The notes under the pieces are model-generated. The model was given only the letters and a program-made list of their open reading frames with translations. It searched no databases and was not told the origin of the DNA. Below are positions 56,155-64,000 of a stretch of DNA of 64,000 nt, piece by piece. The position numbers and the translations under genes were made by a program. This stretch comes from Rhynchopus euleeides (taxonomy: Eukaryota; Euglenozoa; Diplonemea; Diplonemida; Diplonemidae). The DNA is taken from assembly GCA_963210315.1 (NCBI GenBank), contig OY723252.1:2267346-2331345 (forward strand), given 5' to 3'. The stretch's first letter is position 1, and every line of letters begins with the position of its first letter.

Positions 56155-57766
56155 GCTGCGCAGCAACTTAAAACGTGCGGGAAGATTGGGGATGTGCCGT
56201 GGCACATGTGAAGTGTGGCCCTGCTTCGTGCGGCCCAACCTGCCAACGCCCATTTTAAATGGGCACCCGCGCACCACAGCCAGCACGTGGAGCTGGGGCG
56301 GCTCACACGTGCCGAAAGAAAGGTAACTAGTCACACAAGCCTGCAGCAGCCCCCCCCCCCCTCCCCACCCCCACGTGCCCCTGCCGCGTCCGGCGTCTTT
56401 TGGTCCACCTTCCGAGCTGCTCAGGACTTTCAAGAATCTGAAGTGCAGGAGGACCGTTCTCTCTTTTGCACCGTGCATGCCACCTCACATCTGCCACCTT
56501 CAGGATTGTGACGCCCCCGCTCTCCCAGCAGCCAACATGCAGATGCGCGCCCTTGTGCTCCTCTCCGCTGCGGCGGTGGCAGTTGCCAACCAGATGTGCG
56601 TCAACAGCATCATCCAGACGACGGCTGACGTGGCGATGGCCATCGAGGAGGTCAACGTCGTGGTGAAGGCCTGCAAGAACAGCACGGAGGCTGTGCCTTG
56701 AGAACGTGCGCGGGCTGTCGAGCTCCATCACGACCCTGGCTCAGCAGACGGGCAACACCCTCACCGCATGCAACGACGTGGGCGCGCAGTGCACCGGCGA
56801 CATCAACGCAGCTGCTGCCGACCTGAACACCGTCCTCGACAAGGTCACGAGGGCTGTGCTGGACTGCGGGAAGGCCGGGAACAAGATGGACTGCACGGTG
56901 GATGTGCTCGACGCCTCTGCCGCCATGGGGCACGTCGCAAAGGACATCTTCCTGGCGACTGGCTCCTGCTCCAAGAGCGTCCCGGCACTGCGCAGCAGCC
57001 GCAACCTGAAGGACACGCAGGGCTGCGTGCAGGACCTGACGATCATCGTGGGTGCGCTGAGCAGCTCCGTCACCTCCATCCAGGCAGCCATCGCGGCATG
57101 CAAGGAGGGGGCCTGCGGCGGCGACATCGCACACGCCACCGCCACCGTCGCCCTGCTGGTGGAGGCGTCTGCCAAGGCGCTTGCGACCTGCGGTGCTGTG
57201 TCGGAGTCGCAGTGCGCCATCGACATCCAGTCGGCCGCCGTCTACCTCACGAAGGCGAGCACCTTCATCCAGAAGTCTGTTCAGTACTGCGGGGAGGGTG
57301 CGCAGCACGACGGCTACTCCTGTGCCGACACGCTCATCGACACGTCTGCCGCGGTGGGGCACTCCGTCGTGCGTATCGTGAAGTCCACCAAGGAGTGCTC
57401 GAAGAAGCTGTGAGCAGGGGTGTGGTCAGGGGTGTTTCCTGACGCCTCTTTCACATGCTACCCCCGCCCCCTCCCCACACACACAGGGAGATCGCTTCGC
57501 CTTGTTGTTCTTCCTCTGCCAGCCAGACCACCACCCGACCCCTTTCTGCAACCACATCTGGCCCTTGGCCCCCTTTCCCCTGTCGTGTGCCGTGTCCCGA
57601 ATTCTCCGTGTGCTGTGGGTGGCAGATCCACTAAGGCTTGATTGCCTTTCCGGCAAACATTGTTGCGTCGCGTCTCACTTGACTGGCCGTGCTGTGCGTC
57701 AGTCTGGGTGGAGCCGTTGATGCTGACAGAAGAGAAGTCAAGCTGTGTGATCTGCCAGTTTTTTTT
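56155..57766. repeat. Segmental duplication, copy B, left part
   Basis: Matches copy A from 46523. It lacks copy A's 46581-46956. Continues at 62656 after YR element 2. Confidence 0.9.
56537..57413 (+). pseudogene. Secreted Cys-containing protein, copy B, frameshifted
   Basis: 877 bp against 879 in copy A. Two bases are missing at about 56692 (GAGGCTGTGCCTTGAG versus GAGGCTGTGTGCCTTGAG), so the frame from the signal peptide meets a stop after ~54 residues. Downstream the original frame is intact to TGA 57411 and differs from copy A by very few substitutions (for example Ala to Val in CSKSAP). The break is therefore recent, or a sequencing error. Translation from a later start would lack the signal peptide. 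Confidence 0.85.
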
Positions 57767-58039
57767 GAGCACATTTATGATGCGTAAAAGCGTAGGAGTG
57801 CTTTCTGTACTTCATTGGCTCTAGGGTGGTGGAAGCGTCAACGCAGACTATAGTGAAGGTGAAGCGAAGTCGCCGACGTGACACTACTCCGGAGCTAGCA
57901 TCAGACAACGTCGTCAGCGGACGGGGGGCGTGAGAGAGCTTAAGGCAGGATCGCCGCTGGTCGGTAATCCTCGATGAAAGGTGAAGACGAAAGAAGCTAC
58001 GAGCGTGAGGTGATCAAGTAGTCAAGACCGAGTGATCGT

Positions 58040-59020
58040 ACCTCAAGACAGAACTGACGCTGACCGGTGTCTGGCCACAATGAGAGGGAGACAGAGTTCA
58101 TAAGCCTTAAGACAGAACTGCCGCTGGTCGGTGTCTGGTCGAGAGGAGAGCAAGACAGGTGTGTTCAGCCCATAGATAGATATTCAGTCAGGTCATAAAC
58201 CTCAAGACAGAACTGCCGCTGGTCGGTGTCTAGTCCAGAGGAGAGAGAGGCAAGTGTTCAGCCAGTCCATAAGCCTTACGACAGTACTGCCGCTGGTCGG
58301 TGTCTGGTCAAGAAGGAGAGTAAGGCAACAGTGTGTTCAGTGTATAAACCTCAAGACGGAACTGCCGCTGGTCGGTGTCTGGTCGAGAGGAGAGCAAGGC
58401 AAGTGTTCAGCCAGTCCATACGCCTTACGACAGAACTGCCGCTGGTCGGTGTCTGGTCAAGAAGGAGAGTACGGCAACAGTGTGTTCAGTGTATAAACCT
58501 CAAGACGGAACTGCCGCTGGTCGGTGTCTAGTCCAGAGGAGAGAGAGGCAAGTGTTCAGCCAGTCCATAAGCCTTACGACAGAACTGCCGCTGGTCGGTG
58601 TCTGGTCAAGAAGGAGAGTACGGCAACAGTGTGTTCAGTGTATAAACCTCAAGACGGAACTGCCGCTGGTCGGTGTCTGGTCAAGAAGGAGATGAAAGGC
58701 TAGTGTTTTTGGAGTATGGAGCGCCTCAAGACAGAACTGCCGCCGGTCGGTGTCTGGTCAAGAGACAACCTCGAGACAAAGCTGCCGCTGGTCGGTATCT
58801 AGTCAAGAGGACAACAAATACCGCAAGACACTAGGAAGAGCTCGCCGCTAGTCGGCGTCTCGGTGAGAGAAGGAATACCACCAGAAGGCCTCGAGACAGG
58901 ACCGCCGCTGGTCGGTATCCATCCAGGTGAGCTGAAAGAGTCTCGTGACAGAAACGTGATGATCAGTGATTCAAGAGAGAAGGCCTCAATACAGAACTGC
59001 CGCTGGTCGGTGTCTTAAAG
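58040..59020 (+). repeat. Degenerate tandem array of ~74-79 bp in YR element 2
   Basis: About 14 occurrences of CTGCCGCTGGTCGGTGTCT or a close variant, usually preceded by CTCAAGACAGAA or CTTACGACAGAA and followed by GGTCAAGAAGGAGAG. It occupies the same place as the 57-bp array of element 1 (between X1 and the coding region), without sequence similarity. Confidence 0.88.
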
Positions 59021-59731
59021 AGGATAGGTCTATTAGAAATCAAGCGGCGAGATCAAAAATAGTACGGAAGGGCCTCAAGACACGACTACAGCTTATCCCC
59101 GGCGTGCAATGCAGCGAAGAGACCAGAACAGAGAGTCCCCGAGTGTACAGATGATCCTTGAGCAAGATGAAAGGCGGGGGATGGGATGCGACCGAGTGCC
59201 GTAGCGCTGCAGATTGAGCACTGTAGTATCCCACCCGCCCCACCAAAGCCCCTGCAGCCATGATTCAGTCCACTAGCGCGGACAAGCAGGCAGCCCGCCG
59301 CAGCATAGAGACAAAAAGGCTGAAGAAAGCGGCGGCCTTCATCAGAGGTTGGGACTGCCTGGTGCGTGCAGGGCCACAGGCACAGGTGCGGGGGCCTCGG
59401 ACGATACCCCAACGGAATCGGGAGCCCGTTCGTCGACAGAAAGGGCGATGTGTGCGGGGGACCCCTACCAGCGGGCGCCATACCTCGAAAAGGGTGCAGC
59501 AACCGATGTCGCGACAAGAGGAGTCCGAGTCAGGGCTGTCTGACTTCTCGCCGCAGGGTGACATGAGTCAGCCCACCTGAGGACACACGTGCGAGCCGAG
59601 ATCTCACGGGTGCCGCGCGCAAAAGAGGCAGCATCCCGCAAGGAGTAGCGCTGATCACTCCCGCTTCAGAAAATGCCGTCCCGAAGAGGAGAGGACAGAA
59701 GCCGGCAAAGGGCAACGAAAGTCGACGAGAC

Positions 59732-59984
59732 GTGGCACGCGATCAGGCAGGGGTCATGCTGTGGCGCAGCGCGGGCATTACATGGATATTCTATGACTGG
59801 CACCGAGAGATCAACGATATCGACTACAACTGGAGACCATCATACCGTAATTGGGCTCGACACGAGCCGGAGGATCACGATCGCCCTGAGGGGCGAGAAG
59901 CTCACGTCACATTCCCGAAAGTGGGGAGACTTTACCGCACTGGTGATATCGGGTGTGCCGGCGGATAATTTACGACTGATTTAA
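59732..59984 (+). pseudogene. Tyrosine recombinase remnant of YR element 2
   Basis: In two frames, short stretches align with the middle of the element 1 recombinase: VMLWRSAG with LMWGGAAR, and a segment ending ISGVPADNL with ISLPSDL. The catalytic C-terminal part is not found before the RT remnant. Weak but positionally consistent. Confidence 0.4.
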
Positions 59985-60025
59985 CAACACCCGTCGCAGG
60001 CGAGGCGGTCCGGCAGTGGGGTCAG

Positions 60026-60415
60026 ATGGGGAGACGAGGGGCCCGTCGCTCAGATATTGCAGACGAGACTAACGAATACGATATAGACCACCCAGGGCGG
60101 GAGATGGGTATCCCCTCCGATGACCGAGTCGCGAGTTTTCCCCCAACATCACACCGAGCCGGACCGGACGAGGCACACAAGGTAAACAGGCCGAACTTCA
60201 AGCGGCTGACTTACGCCGAGCTGAACGGATTCTGGAGGACATCACGGAAGTGCAGTCGGTCCGTGCGCTAGTCCACGACCGAGACAGACGCAGCAAGGGT
60301 TCTCGAGGAGAAGTTCCAGAGCCGCACTTCATCCGCAACTCCTCGAACCACTTGAAGACCACAGGGAGCTGACGCGTCTGCAAGGGCCTAAACACCCAAA
60401 GTATGTACATCCCGA
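60026..60415 (+). pseudogene. First, diverged copy of the RT N-terminal region in YR element 2
   Basis: About 60100-60415 parallels 60750-61070: GIPSDDRVASFPPTSHRAGP against GIPCGDTIVRPPPSPHQAGP, and both end in a GCTGACGCGTCT ... AGGGCCT block. Several stops and shifts break it. Confidence 0.6.
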
Positions 60416-60616
60416 CGGGAGGACAAGCGGTACCAGTCAGAAATGCAGGTTGTATGCGAAAGACAGCCCCGACAGTCTCAAGGGCGAGATGTTGAGCACC
60501 AACGCACCAGACCTGTGCTGTGTAGCCTCCCCTCTGCGGACGAGACCATCACCGAGCAGAGCGGGGAGGATATCAAGATTTGACACATACACACAACACT
60601 GCCCGTTACGACGCAC

Positions 60617-62329
60617 GTGTCGCGGCGAGCGATGCCTAATGGAAGGGGCCCAACACTAAGACAGATCTACCACGCACACCACTACGACGAGACCGATGAT
60701 CAGGGGTACATGGGGCCAGGGATAGAGAGCTTGTACGGCGAAGACGCGGGCATCCCTTGCGGTGATACCATCGTGAGGCCCCCCCCATCACCACACCAAG
60801 CCGGACCAGATGATACGATAGCGCCGATCAGTGTAAACCGACTCAACGTGGGGCGGCTGCGGGAGATCGATCTCCATGACGAGTTGAAGGGGGTTCTGGA
60901 GAGCATAACGGATGTGCAGGCGTTCCGGGCGCTGTTCCACGAGGAAGGGGCAGCAAGAATCCTCGAGAGGCGGACATTCCCTGTCTCCATCACGTACTGC
61001 AACACCTCAAATCACTGGAAGACTTCAACGTGCTGACGCGTCTAGAAGGGCCTGAAAACCCGAAGTGTGTGATCCCGGCGTACACCGTGGCGAAGAAGAG
61101 CGGGGGCCTGCGGTTTATCTGCGATGCGCGACTCATCAACGCGTGCATGGTGCGCCCCCCGGAAATGCGGCTGCGGTATATCACAGATCTGGTGAGGCGG
61201 GTGAAGGACAAGTCGTGGGTGTATCTGGCAGACGCGCGCTCCTGGTTCTACCAGTTTCGAGTTAGCCGAGGACATCCGGCCGTACTTCGCAGTGTTCGTC
61301 GGCGGTACACGAGCGAAATTCGTCAAAACACAACTCGCAGTGATGTGCATGGGGTGGTCGCACGTCCCGGCCATAGCTCACAGAGCGGCGCGCGCCCTGC
61401 TCCCTCCCGAGGCGGGTGAGACGTGGATCGACAACTTCGTCGTCGTGGGGGCGACCCGGGATGAAGCCACAGCAAAGTACAAGCTGTTCCGGGAGAAGTG
61501 TGAGTATGTCGGTGTAGAATTGAACAACGACGACCCGCAGATGGGCAAGCCCTGACAGCTGTTTAGCACTTTTGGCATACAATTCGACCTGGTGGGCCAC
61601 CGCCACCGCATGGCGGAGGCCTGGGTAAAGAAGGTGATCGACCGCGACGAAGTACAGGAGATCACAAGCGGTGGGGTGACCCCGCGCAGCTTCTACAAAG
61701 TGTTCGGGAGTTTGGTGTGGCACGGATACGTGATGTCGAGACCTCTATGCTACATGCCGGCCACTCTGTCTTACATCCGGAGAATCGCACGCGACATGAA
61801 GCGACACGTCAGTGAGTGGGACATTCAACGCCACATCCCTACATCAGTGAGGCAGGAGGTGGCGCGCCGCCTCGAGACGATTCACAACAACGAGTGGAGG
61901 GGGCAGGAACCTCTGGAGCGTATCACGCTGTGGTCGGATGCGTCGAGCGAGGAGTGGGCGGCGAAGATTACTGTCAACGAGAGAACCATAGTAGCACAAG
62001 GCGTATTCAGCAGTACAGACCGCCCGAAGCACATCTACCTGAAGGAGCTCGGCGCCGCCCTGCAGGCAGTCCGACTGGCGGTGGCGCATGTGCGAGCGAA
62101 GGTGCTGGTCGCGAAGATCGACAACAAGGCGGCGATGTTCTCGCTCGCGAAGGGACACAGCGCAAACTACGCGGCAAACATCATCCTGCAACAAATGTAC
62201 AACACGGCAACGGCGCACGACATGGTCTTCGCGCCGGAATGGGTTCCAACAGATCAGCAAGAGGCGGACTGCTTCACACGGGGGGTGAAGGCAGACTACA
62301 ATTTTCCTCTAGCGACTCTAACCCTCTGA
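60617..62329 (+). pseudogene. Reverse transcriptase / RNase H of YR element 2, broken
   Basis: Homologous to element 1 throughout: GPGIESLYGEDAG, APISVNRLNVGRL, then after a frame change PAYTVAKKSGGLRFICDAR and LADARSWFYQF, another shift near 61260, MCMGWSHVPAIA and WIDNFVVVG, a TGA at 61553, then FYKVFGSLVWHGYVMS and RNase H motifs LWSDASSEEW, IYLKELGAALQAV, KIDNKAAMF and EADCFTRG to TGA 62327. At least two shifts and one stop. The IDN catalytic variant is shared with element 1. Confidence 0.85.
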
Positions 62330-62420
62330 GGCGGGACGAGCCCGTCTCGGACCGAGTAGCGGACACAACACCCCGCGGTGGTCGAGACCACCACGTCCCT
62401 AAGGGAACCTCAGGGTCCAG

Positions 62421-62655
62421 GTGGAAGCGTCAACGCATCATTTAGGAAGAAGGAAGCACGGTTGCTACGCTTTTTGAGCACATTTATGATGCGTAAAAGT
62501 GTAGGAGTGCTTCCGACGATCCTGTTCCTTTTCTGTGTGTCTAGCTATCTCGTGTTCACATGTGCTCCACACCCACATCAAAGCAGCAGGCTCTAGGGTG
62601 GTGGAAGCGTCAACGCATCATTTAGGAAGAAGGAAGCACGGTTGCTACGCTTTTT
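62421..62655 (+). repeat. 3' terminal block (Y1-X2-Y2) of YR element 2
   Basis: Y copies 62421-62475 and 62601-62655 are identical; X2 62476-62617 matches X1 57767-57845 apart from an internal gap in X1. Confidence 0.9.
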
Positions 62656-63648
62656 GTTGGAAATCCTCTTCGGGTGCTTCGCGCTCTCAACCCCTCGTGA
62701 GAGACATTAATCGGGTGGCTTGTTCGATCTGAAGGTCATGACAAGGTGTTGCATCCCCCAGTCATACTTTAGGCATCAAACCTAGACGCGCTGCTATTTG
62801 ACGCCTCAACGTGTGCGGGATGCGCGCTTTGTCTGCACTTTCGGGTGTGGGGGTTACACTGCCACCACACCGCCTCGCGCTTGTGTTGTGCACGTTCCAG
62901 ACTGCTGGGGAGCGTACCCCCTCCCCAAATGCAAAATATCGTCGCGTGGGATGAACGGGCTATTCTCTTGTGTTCCCGGCCTGGGGTCTCGCGGTGGTGT
63001 GTGTGTCTGTCCCATCTCTGGCATACCTCTGCCACCCCCTTCCCCACACCCGCCACCCCACTCCGTGATGGGCAGAACTCAAAGGGGGCCTGTGCTCTGT
63101 CAAAGTGTGCCAGGCTGCAGCCTATATTATATAGGCGGCTTATGTTCCTCTACTTGAGAGAGACGGCCCCCGAAGGCCCGGATAGAAAATATGCGAGAGG
63201 GAGAAATAGTGGTGGCGCCCGATTCTTTACTCCTACCCCACTCTTGTTGTGCCAAGCGGAAAGTGTCACATTGTTACGAACCTCAGAACATTTGGTGGGA
63301 GAAATGACAGCGCCTCTACATAAATGCAGGGAAGGGTGGGCTGGGGGTGGGGAAGGGGTGTGTGGTCTGGCCAACGCGTGCGCCCCCGGTTATTTTACTT
63401 CATATCGTTTCAGCCACTTTTCGCGTGAACGGGGGCCACCAAGGCAAAGAAAACTTCCTCGGGCCTCACTACCGTGTCACCACCCTCAATCCACCAACCC
63501 AATGACCCCCCCCAGCCCTCCTTTTTTGTTCTTTTCAGTTCCTCTTCTCGCATCCCCCCCTCCCTGTCCCACCTCTCCCTGAGTCCCGAAATCAGGAAAC
63601 GGGGGGGTGCGCGTTTGGGAGTGTGTGTTGCTTGCCTGAGAAGTGGAG
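62656..63648. repeat. Segmental duplication, copy B, right part
   Basis: Matches 48496-49822 of copy A, minus the kinase fragment (join near 63450). Confidence 0.88.
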
Positions 63649-64000
63649 AAATAAATGCCAAAAAAAATCACGCAGGTTTGTTCCCCCCCCCCTCTGGGGG
63701 GGAGCGGGGGGTGAGCCGGGGAGTGCTCGACCCCCACCTCACGTCACCCCCCCCTCCCCCCCCACCCCCCTCCGCAACTTCTCGCGCTACGAGGTGTTTG
63801 TTTCTACCCATTCGAGGGCCCTTTTCTCGGTATCCAAACTGCAGATTCCCTCCACACACACCCTCGTTTTTCCCCCCTCTGGGGGGAGCGGGGGTGAGCG
63901 GGAGGGGTGGAGTGCTCGACCCCCACCACCCACCACCCCCACCACTCCCCCGATGGTTCTGCCAGCGGGTTGAGGCGGTGGGGTGGGGGGAGGGGGGGGA
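63649..64000. other. G/C-rich non-coding end of window
   Basis: No gene. CCCCCCTCTGGGGGG followed by GAGCGGGGGTGAGC-like and GAGTGCTCGACCCCCACC-like sequence occurs twice (about 63683-63756 and 63870-63930). Confidence 0.45.

Larger units (their letters stand above)
57767..62655 (+). mobile_element. YR retroelement 2, decayed, inserted in duplication copy B
   Basis: X1 57767-57845 (internally deleted relative to X2), tandem array, decayed recombinase, RT/RNase H, Y1 62421-62475, X2 62476-62617, Y2 62601-62655. X and Y overlap at GTGGAAGCGTCAACGCA. Copy A at 48481-48500 (TCTGCCAAAACATATTGTTG) is the empty site; the occupied flanks are TCTGCCA and TTGGAAA, with no target duplication, as expected of recombinase-mediated integration. 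Frameshifts and stops in the coding parts show this copy is non-autonomous. Confidence 0.85.

Overview
The window is nuclear DNA of a GC-rich, intron-containing microbial eukaryote. Four independent signs point to Euglenozoa, most likely a diplonemid; this is inference, since no rRNA or spliced-leader gene is present. (1) All eight introns I could place in coding genes start with GTATG, the 5' splice-site sequence also used by euglenozoan spliced-leader and cis introns. (2) Several starts follow a long polypyrimidine tract and AG, as expected of trans-splice acceptors. (3) There is an ingi/L1Tc-like non-LTR retrotransposon with a 2A-type peptide and a 12-bp target duplication. (4) There are two tyrosine-recombinase retrotransposons with the VIPER-like order gag, recombinase, RT/RNase H and split direct repeats.

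Layout. 1-15 kb holds host genes: a 3' gene end, a two-exon basic protein, a membrane protein with a degenerate class III cyclase domain, and two unrecognised proteins. A MULE-like element (1939-2613) lies among them, and a MITE sits in the coding region of the cyclase gene. 15.3-20.3 kb is a WW plus DEAD-box RNA helicase of the DDX5/Dbp2 type; its 57-bp first exon is separated from the rest by a 2.9-kb intron. 20.3-25 kb is non-coding with long G/C homopolymers. 25.0-29.7 kb is a six-exon RGP1 homologue (Ric1-Rgp1 Rab GEF) with a DOT1-like methyltransferase exon on the opposite strand inside intron 1. 31.1-32.8 kb is a zinc-finger protein. 34.4-38.5 kb is a cluster of non-autonomous elements.

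39.3-45.6 kb is an apparently full-length non-LTR element. Its ORF1 and ORF2 are in one frame, separated by a single UGA-C stop and a 2A motif. 46.5-49.8 kb and 56.2-63.6 kb are two very similar copies of a segment encoding a small secreted protein; the second gene copy has a 2-bp frameshift. Between the copies lies YR retroelement 1 (49883-55696), and inside the second copy lies YR retroelement 2 (57767-62655). The first copy preserves the empty site of element 2.

How it fits together. The host genes look like unrelated neighbours. The strongest system-level signal is in the retroelements: two unrelated classes place a UGA followed by C between their first and second frames, the downstream frames have no early ATG, and one follows the stop with a 2A peptide. 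This suggests stop-codon readthrough as an expression strategy. Both YR elements also carry a large tandem array between the 5' terminal repeat and the coding region, and share a short core (GAAGCGTCAACGCA) that recurs as solo footprints across the window.
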